Notes: generated from the sequence alone by a model not told the origin. A stretch of DNA of 64,000 nucleotides from Nitrospirota bacterium (GCA_016214855.1 JACRMT010000007.1:62001-126000), one strand, 5' to 3'; shown: positions 37,288 to 46,342, counted from the stretch's first letter. Made by a program: numbers and translations.

Positions 37288-37941
37288 ATGCAGAAATCAG
37301 AGATCAGGGAATGCCTGGGGCAGTATCAGCTCCAGCCGATAATAGAAGCAGCGCAGAAGAACCGAAGTGTGATCAGAATGCTCATATCCCTTGTTTATGA
37401 CAAGGAGAACCTCGAGAGCTGGCGGGCCATAGAAGCGATCGGGCTTGTTGCGGGCGAGATCGCAAAGACGAACGTTGACGTTGTCAGAAACCTGAGCCAG
37501 AGATTCCTCTGGATGATGCGGGATGAGTCAGGGAACGGTCCTGGAAGCGCGCCCGAGCTCTTAGGAGAGATCGTAAGAAGCACGCCTGATGCCTTTGCTG
37601 ACATCGGACAGGTTGTTACATCTTTTCATGATGAGAAGATGCTCAGGAGCGGCGTTATGCGTGCGATCTGGAGGATTGCTGACAGACGGCCCGGCCTGTT
37701 GACCATAACGCAGGAACTTATGGACCAGAAGCTCTATCTTGAGGACGATGACCCCCAGGTGAGGGCCTATGCCCTGATGACAGCAGCGGCACTGGGGCTG
37801 AAAGAGTTTCAGCCGCTTGTAGAGGGGCGTTTGGGCGATATGAGCCCTGTAACTATATATAATAAAGGAGAGTTTATGAATACAACGCTGTCCGAGATCG
37901 CAAAAAATGCTGCTGCCGGACTCCAGGGCAGGGAGAACTGA
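37288..37941 (+). CDS. HEAT-like helical repeat protein linked to dsr
   Basis: 217 residues, all-helical, with repeated pairs (ESWRAIEAIGLVAGEIAK, DDPQVRAYALMTAAALG) typical of HEAT/PBS-lyase repeats. No catalytic motif. It starts the base after the dsrN stop, so it is co-transcribed. Similar proteins are, from memory, carried by sulfate reducers (a DVU0298-like group), but no function is known. Likely a binding scaffold. Confidence 0.65.
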   Translation: MQKSEIRECLGQYQLQPIIEAAQKNRSVIRMLISLVYDKENLESWRAIEAIGLVAGEIAKTNVDVVRNLSQRFLWMMRDESGNGPGSAPELLGEIVRSTPDAFADIGQVVTSFHDEKMLRSGVMRAIWRIADRRPGLLTITQELMDQKLYLEDDDPQVRAYALMTAAALGLKEFQPLVEGRLGDMSPVTIYNKGEFMNTTLSEIAKNAAAGLQGREN

Positions 37942-37946
37942 TAATA

Positions 37947-38303
37947 ATGAATGCAGGCAGAAGAGACAGTAATCCTATTCTGGGCTGCCCATTCTGTGAG
38001 CGGCCGCTTAAAGAGCTTGAGGAGATCACAACCAGGTTCGGGAATGTGATCAGCGGGGGGAGATGCGAATGCGGCTCAGCCTATGTTTATGACGGCTCAG
38101 GCCATAATATAGGCGATGCCTATGTTGATGCCCTGACCCTTCTCTGCAACGGGGATCTGGACAAGGCATGGGCCATGACACCCGAAGAAGACTATGAGGT
38201 GAAAGAGTTTAACTATGATTCAAGGAAGAATCGGTTCAGCTCGGAATCGCTCGGCAGGGGCAAACGTTCTCCGGTCTATCTCTTCGTAAAACTGAAAAAA
38301 TGA
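37947..38303 (+). CDS. Zinc-ribbon-like protein of unknown function
   Basis: 118 residues. The N-terminal part has CPFC (near 14) and CECG (near 41), a probable four-cysteine zinc site. The central region has the conserved-looking GDAYVDALTLLCNGDLDKAW, followed by a charged tail. It follows the HEAT-like gene by 5 bp in the dsrN unit. Not a family I can name; the constant company of dsr genes here suggests an accessory role in sulfite reduction or siroheme handling. Confidence 0.55.
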   Translation: MNAGRRDSNPILGCPFCERPLKELEEITTRFGNVISGGRCECGSAYVYDGSGHNIGDAYVDALTLLCNGDLDKAWAMTPEEDYEVKEFNYDSRKNRFSSESLGRGKRSPVYLFVKLKK

Positions 38304-38553
38304 GATTCAGGCCTCATATCTTTGCAAAACTCCCTCCCCCTATGCTTATATATTGAGTTTCGAATTCAGGCAACCCTGTTTGCCAAAAAATAAAGAAGAG
38401 TCATCTTCTGATAAGATTTTTTTATTTGACCGGGGGGCAGGTTCTGTATTACTGTTTATAGCTCATAACAGAGCTTTTTTATGCAAGCATTCATGATGTT
38501 GGGAGCGATCCCTTCGAATGTATTTTGAACCTAAGTGAAAGGGGGAAGAAAGC
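38304..38553 (+). promoter_or_regulatory. Leader region upstream of dsrC
   Basis: 250 bp without a gene. A possible -35 (TTGACC, 38426-38431) lacks a well-placed -10. A small hairpin AGCTC-ATAACA-GAGCT with six T (38460-38480) could be an attenuator or a weak terminator for the dsrN unit. AAAGGGGG stands before the dsrC ATG. Nothing else recognised. Confidence 0.35.
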
Positions 38554-38889
38554 ATGGCAACAATGGATTTTCAGGGTAAGTCAATCGAGGTAGATGATGA
38601 TGGATATCTTCTGAACCTTGATGATTGGACAAAGGAGCTTGCAGATGTTCTTGCAAGCCAGGACGGAGTTACTCTCTCTCCTGCGCACTGGGAAGTTATC
38701 AATTTCCTGCGCGATTACTACAAACAGTATCAGATAGCCCCGATGATCAAGATCCTCGTTAAGGAGATCGGCAAGGCTATGGGTCCTGAAAAAGGCAACA
38801 CCAAGTATCTGTATGAGCTCTATCCGGGCGGTCCTGCAAAGCAGGCATGTAAGTATGCAGGGCTTCCGAAGCCTACAGGCTGCGTATAG
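38554..38889 (+). CDS. dsrC: DsrC sulfur carrier protein
   Basis: 111 residues of the DsrC/TusE family. Both redox cysteines are present, Cys110 (second to last residue) and Cys99, eleven positions apart, in KQACKYAGLPKPTGCV. That pair separates true DsrC from TusE-like homologues. DsrC takes the trisulfide from sulfite reductase and passes electrons and sulfur to DsrMKJOP, encoded just downstream. Own leader and own terminator, so it can be expressed at high level independently. Confidence 0.96.
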   Translation: MATMDFQGKSIEVDDDGYLLNLDDWTKELADVLASQDGVTLSPAHWEVINFLRDYYKQYQIAPMIKILVKEIGKAMGPEKGNTKYLYELYPGGPAKQACKYAGLPKPTGCV

Positions 38890-38918
38890 CCCTTTGGCTG
38901 CAGAGGCGGCTGACAATA

Positions 38919-38957
38919 ACAGTACCCCATTGAGCATTCTTTGGGGTATTGTTTTTT
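38919..38957 (+). terminator. Rho-independent terminator after dsrC
   Basis: An 11-bp stem (38919-38929 with 38942-38952, one G-T pair, four C-G pairs at the tip) and a T6 run. It would separate dsrC from the RsbRD-dsrM genes. Confidence 0.82.
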
Positions 38958-39036
38958 GTGCTGCTGCAGCGAAAGCATCTTTCCATAACAACACGAGTTC
39001 TCTATCTGCCGGTATGAGGGGAGAATTTTTCATCAG

Positions 39037-39600
39037 ATGAGACTGAAGCATATCCTTTCAGAAAAAAAAGACGTTATTCTTGCCTCGTGGTTCGACCGCA
39101 TTCTCGACACCTATCCTGCCGAGACTGCCAGGTTCCTTAAGAACCAGAAGGACAGATTTGCCAATCCGGTAGGTCAGACCATCCATGAGGGGATAGAGGG
39201 TATTTTTCAGGAGCTTGTCCAGGGCGGCGAGGTCGAAAAGGTCTCAGGGTTCCTTGATGCCATGATCAGAGTAAGGGCGATCCAGGAATTTACTGCGGCC
39301 CAGGCAGTGGCATTCATCTTCTTTCTCAAGAGCATTATCAGGGAGGGGATCAAAGATATCCCCCTTACGTCAGAACTTGCCGAAGAACTCGCAGCCCTCG
39401 AATCACAGATCGATTCCCTTGTCCTTATCGCCTTTGATATCTTCATGCAGTGCCGCGAAAAGCTCTACGACATCAAGGCGAACGAGATGAGGAACATGAC
39501 CTACCGGCTCCTCCAGCAGGCGAATCTGGTCACCGAGGTCGAGGGGGCGAAGCAGGAAACCATGTTCATTTCAATACCAAAGAAAGAGGTAAACACATGA
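39037..39600 (+). CDS. RsbRD N-terminal-domain protein ahead of dsrM
   Basis: 187 residues, mostly helical, resembling the RsbRD N-terminal (globin-like, PF14361) domain: ILSEKKDVILASWFDRILDTYP at 6-27 (shown split: ILSEKKDVI, LASWFDRILDTYP) and VRAIQEFTAAQAVAFIF near 80. No STAS domain. A gene of this type commonly precedes dsrMKJOP in sulfate reducers, where it may be regulatory. Coupled to dsrM by a 4-bp overlap (ATGA). Confidence 0.8.
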   Translation: MRLKHILSEKKDVILASWFDRILDTYPAETARFLKNQKDRFANPVGQTIHEGIEGIFQELVQGGEVEKVSGFLDAMIRVRAIQEFTAAQAVAFIFFLKSIIREGIKDIPLTSELAEELAALESQIDSLVLIAFDIFMQCREKLYDIKANEMRNMTYRLLQQANLVTEVEGAKQETMFISIPKKEVNT

Positions 39601-40589
39601 AAGTTGTATTGCCCTTCATTGCAGTTGTGGGACTCGCGCTGCTTGCATTGGTCGGGGTGACAGTGGCACATCAGGTGGAATTCTTCTTCGGGGTCATAGT
39701 TCCCTATGCAGCGGTTGCGGTCTTCATTTTCGGGTTCATGTACCGCGTTCTGCAGTGGGCGAAGTCACCGGTGCCATTCTGTATTCCGACTACCTGCGGG
39801 CAGCAAAAGACGCTTCCGTGGATCAAACATGACAAACTTGAGAACCCTGTGACGACCCTGCAGGTTGTCGGCAGGATGCTTCTTGAAGTGCTTGTCTTCC
39901 GTTCTCTCTTCAGGAACCTGAAGACAGAGATGAAGGATGGCAAGATCGTTTACGGTTCCGAGAAATTGCTCTGGCTCGCAGGCCTGGCATTTCACTGGAC
40001 ATTCTTTTTTATTTTTGCAAGGCACTTCCGCTTCTTTTTTCAGGATGTGCCGACGCTCCTCAGAATGATGGAAGGAGTGGACAGCTTTTTCCAGGTTGGA
40101 GCCCCGCTCTTCTATATGACTGATGCCGTGATCCTCGGTGCAGTGACGTTCCTCATCTTCCGGAGGGTCTATCTGCCGCAGATCAGGTACATTTCCCTTG
40201 CATCTGATTTTTTCCCGCTCTTCCTTATTCTCGGCATTGCGCTGTCAGGCATTCTTATGAGATATATCTTTAAAGTGCATATTGTCGCCGTGAAGCAGTT
40301 TGCCATGGGCCTGGTCAGCCTGAGTCCGGTCATACCTCAGGGGATAGGAGCCATATTCTATGTACATCTCTTTCTGATCTGTACGCTTCTGATCTATTTC
40401 CCGTTCAGCAAGCTGATGCATATGGGAGGGGTATTCCTGAGCCCGACAAGGAATATGGCGAATGACAGCAGAATGGTCCGGCATATCAACCCCTGGAACT
40501 ATCCCGTCCATGTCCATACGTATGAAGAATATGAAGACGACTTCAGGGAGAAGATGAAGAAGGCCGGGCTGCCGGTCGAAAAGGAGTAG
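39597..40589 (+). CDS. dsrM: DsrM, membrane cytochrome b subunit
   Basis: 330 residues from the ATG at 39597; the frame is open to 39450 but that part is antisense-free shadow of the preceding gene. A NarI-type heme b membrane protein with about six TM helices and conserved histidines (LAGLAFHWTFFFIFARHF; YVHLFLICTLLIYFPFSK). It exchanges quinol electrons and passes them to DsrK. Short cytoplasmic tail. Confidence 0.94.
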   Translation: MKVVLPFIAVVGLALLALVGVTVAHQVEFFFGVIVPYAAVAVFIFGFMYRVLQWAKSPVPFCIPTTCGQQKTLPWIKHDKLENPVTTLQVVGRMLLEVLVFRSLFRNLKTEMKDGKIVYGSEKLLWLAGLAFHWTFFFIFARHFRFFFQDVPTLLRMMEGVDSFFQVGAPLFYMTDAVILGAVTFLIFRRVYLPQIRYISLASDFFPLFLILGIALSGILMRYIFKVHIVAVKQFAMGLVSLSPVIPQGIGAIFYVHLFLICTLLIYFPFSKLMHMGGVFLSPTRNMANDSRMVRHINPWNYPVHVHTYEEYEDDFREKMKKAGLPVEKE

Positions 40590-40591
40590 TC

Positions 40592-42205
40592 ATGGCAAAA
40601 CTTCCAACACCAGAAGAACTCTTAAAGATTCATTACAACCCTCCCCAGGATGAAAACTGGATGGATAAGCCGGCAGAGCTGAAGCAGGGCAATATCTGCT
40701 GGGGAGCAAAAGGAAAGAACCTCAAGATCGTTGAATTCCCCAATGCGCGTGACTGGTCTCCTGTTGAGGAGGACTGGAAGCTGCCGCAGGACTGGGAAGG
40801 AACGGTCCTTGAGGCAATGGCTGACAGACTTTCCAAATACCGTTCGTTCAAGATATTCATGGACATATGCGTCAGGTGCGGGGCCTGCGCAGACAAGTGT
40901 CATTTTTTTATCGGCGGCGGCGATCCCAAGAATATGCCTGTTCTGAGAGCCGAGCTGATGCGGTCTGTGTACAGAAAGTATTTTACGAACTCGGGCAAGT
41001 ACCTCGGCAAACTGGCTGGCGCCCGTGAGCTTGACCTTGGTGTTCTGAAGGAGTGGTGGTACTACTTCTATCAGTGCACAGAGTGCAGGCGCTGCTCGGT
41101 CTTCTGCCCGTACGGCATAGACACGGCCGAGATCACGATGATGGCAAGGGAATTCACCAATCTCCTCGGCCTGAACACGGACTGGATATCCGGACCGGTC
41201 GCAAATTGCTACATGAAGGGCAACCACCTCGGCCTTGAGCCGCATGCCATCATGAACAGCGTTGAAGGCATGGTCGACGACATCGAGACCATCACCGGCA
41301 TCAGGATCAATCCTTCGTTCAACAGAAAGGGCGCAGAGATCCTTTTTGTGACCCCGTCGGGTGATCTCTTCGCAGACCCCGGCACATTCACTGCCATGGG
41401 ATATATGATGCTCTTCCACGAATTAGGGCTTGATTACACCTGGTCAACCTATGCATCCGAAGGCGGCAATTTCGGTTTGTTCACTTCGAACGAAATGGCC
41501 AAGAGGCTGAACTCGAAGATCTACGCCGAGGCCAAAAGGCTTGGCGTGAAATATATCATCGGCGGAGAATGCGGCCATATGTGGAGGGTCCTGAACCAGT
41601 ACATGGATACCTGGAACGGGCCGGCTGACTTTATGGAAGTGCCGAAGTCCCCTATCACCGGGACGGTCTTTGATAACGCTGCCTCGACCAAGATGATCCA
41701 TGTCACCGAGTTTACGGCTGACCTTATCAAGAACGGCAAACTGAAACTTGATCCGACCCGAAACGACGATCTTGTTGTAACGTACCATGACTCCTGCAAT
41801 ACGGCCAGGGGTATGGGTCTTCTTGAGGAGCCGCGCTATATCATTAACAACGTATGCAACAAGTTCCATGAGATGCCTGATAATACGATCAGGGAGCGGA
41901 CATTCTGCTGCGGCAGCGGAACCGGCCTGAATGCCAGCGAGAATATGGAGCTGAGGATGCGCGGCGGCCTGCCAAGGGCGAATGCCGTGAAGCATGTTAC
42001 CGAAAAATATGGTGTGAATACGCTTGCAAATATCTGCGCCATTGACCGGGCAACGCTCTCTGCTTCCATGGACTACTGGGTCCCGGGAACACGGGTTGCC
42101 GGTGTGCATGAGCTTGTGGCGAATGCCATGATCATGACAGGAGAGAAGGAGAGGGAGACGAACCTGCGCGGCGAACCGCTCCCCGGGAAGGGAGGTAACG
42201 AATAA
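40592..42205 (+). CDS. dsrK: DsrK, HdrD-like iron-sulfur subunit
   Basis: 537 residues. Ferredoxin motifs CVRCGACADKCHF and CTECRRCSVFCPYG are followed by two CCG-type domains, with EFTADLI, HDSCNTARGMG and the ERTFCCGSGTGLN cysteines that bind the noncubane [4Fe-4S] centre of HdrB/D-type enzymes. Predicted to reduce the DsrC trisulfide in the cytoplasm. Stop overlaps the dsrJ start (TAATG). Confidence 0.95.
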   Translation: MAKLPTPEELLKIHYNPPQDENWMDKPAELKQGNICWGAKGKNLKIVEFPNARDWSPVEEDWKLPQDWEGTVLEAMADRLSKYRSFKIFMDICVRCGACADKCHFFIGGGDPKNMPVLRAELMRSVYRKYFTNSGKYLGKLAGARELDLGVLKEWWYYFYQCTECRRCSVFCPYGIDTAEITMMAREFTNLLGLNTDWISGPVANCYMKGNHLGLEPHAIMNSVEGMVDDIETITGIRINPSFNRKGAEILFVTPSGDLFADPGTFTAMGYMMLFHELGLDYTWSTYASEGGNFGLFTSNEMAKRLNSKIYAEAKRLGVKYIIGGECGHMWRVLNQYMDTWNGPADFMEVPKSPITGTVFDNAASTKMIHVTEFTADLIKNGKLKLDPTRNDDLVVTYHDSCNTARGMGLLEEPRYIINNVCNKFHEMPDNTIRERTFCCGSGTGLNASENMELRMRGGLPRANAVKHVTEKYGVNTLANICAIDRATLSASMDYWVPGTRVAGVHELVANAMIMTGEKERETNLRGEPLPGKGGNE

Positions 42206-42606
42206 TGTACAATTCCGGAAAGATCATAGCAGGGCTTGCAGTCTTCTTTATCCTGGCTGCATTACCGTTCCTGCTGAACCTCGGAAAGGCAAACGCGAAG
42301 ATCGAACCGAGCATTAACACGCCGGAGATAAACGCCATGCCGGTGAAGCAGTGCGTAGAGAGCAAGGAGTTCATGAGGGCAGAGCATATGCAGCTTCTGA
42401 ACGACTGGCGGGACGAGGTCGTCCGCAACGGCAACCGGATCTATACCAGCAGGTCTAACGGTAAACAGTATGCCATCAGTCTCCAGAATACCTGCATGAA
42501 ATGTCACTCGAACAAAAAAGAGTTCTGCGACAAGTGTCATAACTACATGGCCGTGAAACCCTATTGCTGGAGCTGCCATATCGCACCGAAGGAGGAAAAG
42601 TCATGA
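42205..42606 (+). CDS. dsrJ: DsrJ, periplasmic triheme cytochrome c
   Basis: 133 residues with an uncleaved N-terminal hydrophobic segment (about 7-25) and three CxxCH sites at residues 97-101, 108-112 and 121-125. Cys50 in PVKQCVESKEFM could be the unusual His/Cys heme ligand described for DsrJ. It transfers electrons on the periplasmic side with DsrO. Confidence 0.94.
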   Translation: MYNSGKIIAGLAVFFILAALPFLLNLGKANAKIEPSINTPEINAMPVKQCVESKEFMRAEHMQLLNDWRDEVVRNGNRIYTSRSNGKQYAISLQNTCMKCHSNKKEFCDKCHNYMAVKPYCWSCHIAPKEEKS

Positions 42607-43412
42607 GCATAAACAGGAGACAGTTCCTGAAATTAGCAAGTGTTTCCACGATCCTTGGTGTCGGCAGTGCTGCGGCAATTACGAGCATCAGCAGGAGCGG
42701 TCTTGAGGCGTCACAGTCCTCACCTGACCCGAAGGGTCTCAAGGCAAAGCGTTGGGGATTTGTGGTCGATGTCAGCAAGCTCAAAACAGAAGAGGATTAT
42801 CAGAAGTGTATTGACGCCTGCCATAACATCCACAATGTTCCGACACTCAAAAATCCGAAGCATGAGATCAAATGGATATGGAAGGATGACTATGAGCATA
42901 CCTTCCCCAATATGGCAGAGGACAAGATCATGAACAAGGAACTGCAGGAGAAGAATTTTCTGCTCTTCTGCAACCATTGCGCTAACCCTGCCTGCGTCCG
43001 GGTCTGTCCGACCCAGGCGACCTTCAAGCGCAAGTCTGACGGCATCGTTATGCAGGATATGCATCGCTGCATCGGCTGCAGGTTCTGCATGGCAGCCTGC
43101 CCGTTCGGCGCCAGAAGCTTCAATTATGTTGACCCGAGGAAGGACAATGCCATCAAGGTCGAGAACAAGGAATTCCCGACCCGCATGATCGGTGTTGTCG
43201 AAAAATGCACTGCCTGCTATGAACGGCTTGCAGTCGGCAAGCAGCCTGCCTGCGCCGAGGCGTCTGACGGCGCGATCGTGTTCGGTGATCTTGAAGATCC
43301 GAAGTCTGAGGTCAGAAGGCTGATCGCGGAGAAATACACGATCCGGCGCAAGCCTGAGCTCGGAACACAGCCGGGCATTTACTATGTGATTGGAGGTGGC
43401 GAGCATGTTTGA
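42603..43412 (+). CDS. dsrO: DsrO, periplasmic ferredoxin-like subunit with Tat signal
   Basis: 269 residues from the ATG at 42603 (ATGA overlap with dsrJ). Twin-arginine signal [10 protein letters not shown] at the start, then four cysteine clusters of the NrfC/DmsB type, e.g. [31 protein letters not shown] and [11 protein letters not shown]. Couples DsrJ to DsrP. It overlaps dsrP by 8 bp. Confidence 0.95.
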   Translation: MSINRRQFLKLASVSTILGVGSAAAITSISRSGLEASQSSPDPKGLKAKRWGFVVDVSKLKTEEDYQKCIDACHNIHNVPTLKNPKHEIKWIWKDDYEHTFPNMAEDKIMNKELQEKNFLLFCNHCANPACVRVCPTQATFKRKSDGIVMQDMHRCIGCRFCMAACPFGARSFNYVDPRKDNAIKVENKEFPTRMIGVVEKCTACYERLAVGKQPACAEASDGAIVFGDLEDPKSEVRRLIAEKYTIRRKPELGTQPGIYYVIGGGEHV

Positions 43413-44571
43413 AAGGGCCCTTAGCGGCAGCAACAGATACTGGGCATGGATATTCTTCCTTCTTGCAGTGATAGGCGTCGGCTTTTTAGCGTACATGAAA
43501 CAGCTCAACGAAGGTCTTGGCATTACCGGACTGAGCAGGGATGTTTCCTGGGGTTTCTATATTGCCCAGTTTACGTTCCTTGTCGGCGTGGCAGCATCAG
43601 CGGTCATGCTTGTTATACCTTACTATCTGCATAATTTCAAAAAGTTCGGCAAGATCGTGATCCTTGGTGAGTTCCTTGCCGTTTCTGCGGTAACCATGTG
43701 CATGCTCTTCATCCTGGTCGACATGGGTCAGCCGATGAGGGTCCTGAACGTTGTTCTGCATCCAACGCTGAACTCGGTCATGTTCTGGGATGCGCTCGTG
43801 CTGAACGGGTACCTCTTCCTGAACATTATCATCGGCTGGACAACACTGGCTGCTGACCAGAAACAGGTGGCTCCGCCCCAGTGGGTCAAGCCGCTGATCT
43901 ATCTTTCGATCCCCTGGGCAGTCAGTATTCATACGGTAACGGCGTTTCTCTATGCAGGTCTTCCCGGCAGGCACCTCTGGCTTACCGCTATCATGGCAGC
44001 CAGGTTCCTTGCCTCAGCTTTTGCAGGCGGACCTGCAATCCTTGTGCTTCTTGCCCTTCTGGTGAGGAAGTTCAGCAAGTTTGATCCTGGACAGGAGGCC
44101 ATCCAGGCACTGGCCAAGATCGTTACGTATGCAATGTGTGCGAATGTCTTTTTCTTCCTGCTTGAGGTGTTTACGGCCTTCTATAGCGGTATCCCGGGCC
44201 ATGCGCATCCGCTTGTTTATCTCTTTGCCGGACTTGACGGCCATACCAAGCTTGTGCCCTGGATGTGGACCGCTGCAGTGCTTGCCTTTGCCAGCATAGC
44301 ACTTCTCGTAAACCCGTCCACCCGCCAGAACGAAGGGACATTGAAGCTCGCGCTTGTGGGGGTTATTATCGCTGCATGGATAGACAAGGGCATGGGTCTT
44401 GTTATCGGCGGCTTTGTGCCGAACCCTTTCGAGCGGGTGACGGAATATGCGCCGACCATGCCTGAGCTTGCGATCACCTTTGGCGTTTATGCTGTTGGAT
44501 TATTGGTCCTGACGCTGCTCTATAAGGTTGCGATAGGGGTCAGGGAAGAAAATGGTGCGGTTGAGCACTGA
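43405..44571 (+). CDS. dsrP: DsrP, NrfD-like membrane quinone-interacting subunit
   Basis: 388 residues from the ATG at 43405 (GGAGG 9 nt upstream). About ten TM helices of the NrfD/PsrC family with no cofactor-binding histidine pattern. Characteristic [19 protein letters not shown] near 30 and [20 protein letters not shown] near 190. Exchanges electrons between DsrO and the quinone pool. Last gene of dsrMKJOP; no terminator is evident after it. Confidence 0.94.
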   Translation: MFERALSGSNRYWAWIFFLLAVIGVGFLAYMKQLNEGLGITGLSRDVSWGFYIAQFTFLVGVAASAVMLVIPYYLHNFKKFGKIVILGEFLAVSAVTMCMLFILVDMGQPMRVLNVVLHPTLNSVMFWDALVLNGYLFLNIIIGWTTLAADQKQVAPPQWVKPLIYLSIPWAVSIHTVTAFLYAGLPGRHLWLTAIMAARFLASAFAGGPAILVLLALLVRKFSKFDPGQEAIQALAKIVTYAMCANVFFFLLEVFTAFYSGIPGHAHPLVYLFAGLDGHTKLVPWMWTAAVLAFASIALLVNPSTRQNEGTLKLALVGVIIAAWIDKGMGLVIGGFVPNPFERVTEYAPTMPELAITFGVYAVGLLVLTLLYKVAIGVREENGAVEH

Positions 44572-44605
44572 TGTCACGGTAATCTTGTAGATGCCGTTGT
44601 ATACA

Positions 44606-44619
44606 AATAACACGTTATT
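44606..44619. promoter_or_regulatory. Palindrome upstream of the ferredoxin gene
   Basis: AATAAC-AC-GTTATT, 6-bp arms, in the 72-bp gap between dsrP and the ferredoxin gene. It could be an operator. Such short AT palindromes also occur by chance. Confidence 0.25.
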
Positions 44620-44643
44620 AATTTAAAAAAGGAGGAAATACCT

Positions 44644-44829
44644 ATGTATCTTTTAGCGGTGAATGCTGATACCTGCACCGGTTGTGAAGAATGCTCAAAT
44701 AACTGCCCTGTCAGCGTGTTTGACATGGTAGACGGCAAGGCTTCTGCAACGCGGGCTGATGATTGCGAAGGCTGTCAGACCTGCACGAGCGTCTGTCCGT
44801 CAGGCGCAGTGACACTTACCGAGATGTAA
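44644..44829 (+). CDS. 2x[4Fe-4S] ferredoxin
   Basis: 61 residues with CTGCEECSNNCP near residue 11 and CEGCQTCTSVCP near 43, two [4Fe-4S] clusters. It is preceded by AAAAAAGGAGG, a very strong ribosome site. Placed between dsrMKJOP and the dsrH/E/F set, it probably supplies low-potential electrons for sulfur metabolism. Confidence 0.93.
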   Translation: MYLLAVNADTCTGCEECSNNCPVSVFDMVDGKASATRADDCEGCQTCTSVCPSGAVTLTEM

Positions 44830-44912
44830 GAGCCTTTTTCGCTGCCGCAGCATCCGGCGACCCGGGATGTGTCGGGAAGCGAACGTTGGCAGCAGGAGAG
44901 CGGGCTATTATC

Positions 44913-44942
44913 TTGACCCAATTTGCTGCTAACTGGTATAAA
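44913..44942 (+). promoter_or_regulatory. Promoter of the tusB-dsrE-dsrF-tusA genes
   Basis: TTGACC (44913-44918) and TATAAA (44937-44942) with 18-bp spacing, followed after about 37 nt by the tusB start with AAGGAGG. This makes the sulfur-carrier genes a separate unit. Confidence 0.7.
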
Positions 44943-44978
44943 ACAGAACTTTTCACAACCCTATTAAGGAGGTTCCTA

Positions 44979-45275
44979 ATGAAATTAGCTGTACTCATGA
45001 GCGACTACAGGACAGGATCCGACATCATAGACAGGCTCAGTGCTGAAAAGCTCGGCATCATCCTTGTCGGCAATGGTGTTTATCATGCTGCAGCAAAAGA
45101 AGACGGCAAGGCATGTGCCATCCTTGACAAGAAGGCTGAATTCTTTGCCTTGACCGAGGACTTCGAGAGCAGAGGTTTTACTGCGGACAAGCTCGACAGC
45201 CGCGTAAAGGCTGTCAACTACAGCGATGTGGTTGATCTTATCTTTAACGATTACGAAAAAGTAATCTGGTTATAG
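44979..45275 (+). CDS. TusB/DsrH-like sulfurtransferase subunit
   Basis: 98 residues from the ATG at 44979 (AAGGAGG upstream; the longer open frame is spurious). A small alpha/beta DsrE-fold protein beginning MKLAVLMSDYRTGSD and ending KVIWL. DsrH binds with DsrE and DsrF to form a hexamer for sulfur transfer. One cysteine (GKACAIL), not in the DsrE active-site position. Confidence 0.72.
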   Translation: MKLAVLMSDYRTGSDIIDRLSAEKLGIILVGNGVYHAAAKEDGKACAILDKKAEFFALTEDFESRGFTADKLDSRVKAVNYSDVVDLIFNDYEKVIWL

Positions 45276-45284
45276 GAGGGTACT

Positions 45285-45647
45285 ATGGGTAAATTGACAA
45301 TCGGCACATTTTCATCACTGGTAGGCTCAATGTCACTTGATTTTGCCGTAAAGCTTGCAGAAGCTGCCGTGAAAAAAGGACATAACGTTGATTTCTGGAT
45401 GTCCGGTAATGCTACCATGCTTGCGAAAAAAGGACAGAAGGCCTTTAAAGATTATTCTTTTCTCTCAAAGACCCTTCAGGAAATGTTAGCAACCGGTAAT
45501 TTCAATATCACGGCATGCGAAGCCTGCGCAGAGGCAAGGGGCTACCATAAGGAAGACTGCCCTGAGGGGTTCCAGCGGAAGAGTATGGACTGGTATCTTG
45601 CGAGCACCTTTGAAGCAGATAGAGTCCTGCATATAGGAGGAGACTAA
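45285..45647 (+). CDS. dsrE: DsrE/TusD-like sulfurtransferase
   Basis: 120 residues of the DsrE/DsrF fold. ITACEACAEARG carries Cys78 and Cys81, matching the position of the active-site cysteine of DsrE, with Cys92 nearby. Such proteins accept persulfide sulfur and pass it to DsrC. Located 9 bp after the tusB-like gene; the next gene starts 1 bp after its stop. Confidence 0.8.
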   Translation: MGKLTIGTFSSLVGSMSLDFAVKLAEAAVKKGHNVDFWMSGNATMLAKKGQKAFKDYSFLSKTLQEMLATGNFNITACEACAEARGYHKEDCPEGFQRKSMDWYLASTFEADRVLHIGGD

Positions 45648-45648
45648 T

Positions 45649-46062
45649 ATGGCGACCAGGAAACTTGCATTTGTTGTCCGTTCACTTCCCTATAAAACAG
45701 AGGCATCACGGCTTGCTCTGACCCATGCGATCTCAAGTCAGACCGTCGAGATCTACCTTAATGACGGAGACCTTGTCGAGGCCTCTATTTCCTATGTCGG
45801 TGACGGCGTATTCAACGTTATGAAGAACCAGCAGGCCGGCAAGCATTATGGCATCACAACGAACGAGGGACATGCGAAGAATACCCTTCTTCTTGATCTG
45901 AAGGTCCTTATCTGCAAGGAAGATCTTGACAAGTTCGGCCTTACCGAGGAGAACCTGGTCATGGATGCCGATGATCTCGGTGGTGATATGAAAGCGAACA
46001 TTGTATCCTATAGTGAAATACAGAAGGAGATGGAGACGGCTGATCATCTCCTCTTCTGCTAA
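45649..46062 (+). CDS. DsrF/TusC-like protein
   Basis: 137 residues, DsrE/F fold, starting MATRKLAFVVRSLPYKTEASR. Contains SSQTVEIYLNDGDLVEASISYVG (residues 29-51, cited here as SSQTVEIYLND then GDLVEAS) and ends in cysteine (HLLFC). It fits the DsrF/TusC role of partner subunit. Assignment between DsrF and a further DsrE paralogue is uncertain. Confidence 0.7.
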   Translation: MATRKLAFVVRSLPYKTEASRLALTHAISSQTVEIYLNDGDLVEASISYVGDGVFNVMKNQQAGKHYGITTNEGHAKNTLLLDLKVLICKEDLDKFGLTEENLVMDADDLGGDMKANIVSYSEIQKEMETADHLLFC

Positions 46063-46079
46063 ATTAAGGAGGAAGAAAA

Positions 46080-46325
46080 ATGGCAGATTTAAAAGCACAG
46101 ACACCGACACAGGTTTTGGATGTATTGGGCCGCGTATGCCCTTATCCCCTTGTTCTTACCAAGAAGGCACTTGAAAAGCTTCCCAACGGCGGCATTCTCA
46201 AGATCCTTTGCGATGCCCCTGCATCAGCCGAGGATTCGCTCCCGAGATTTGCAGAGAGCAAGGGAATGGCTTTTGAAGTTGTGAAGACCGGTGAAAGCTG
46301 GGATATCTATATCCAGAAGCCCTAA
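46080..46325 (+). CDS. tusA: TusA family sulfur carrier
   Basis: 81 residues with the signature RVCPYPLVLTKKAL, Cys20 being the persulfide-carrying residue. TusA relays sulfur to the TusBCD/DsrEFH complex, encoded directly upstream, and then to TusE/DsrC. Good ribosome site (AAGGAGG) 17-18 bp after dsrF. It is the last gene before the terminator at 46343. Confidence 0.93.
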   Translation: MADLKAQTPTQVLDVLGRVCPYPLVLTKKALEKLPNGGILKILCDAPASAEDSLPRFAESKGMAFEVVKTGESWDIYIQKP

Positions 46326-46342
46326 GCGCCGATTGATTATGC

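Noticed and set aside
39450-39596. An N-terminal extension of DsrM
   Set aside because: It overlaps the RsbRD gene in another frame. The ATG at 39597 gives a normal DsrM start with ATGA coupling.
40622-42109. Minus-strand frames opposite dsrK
   Set aside because: They are shadows caused by codon bias; dsrK shows all cluster motifs on the plus strand.
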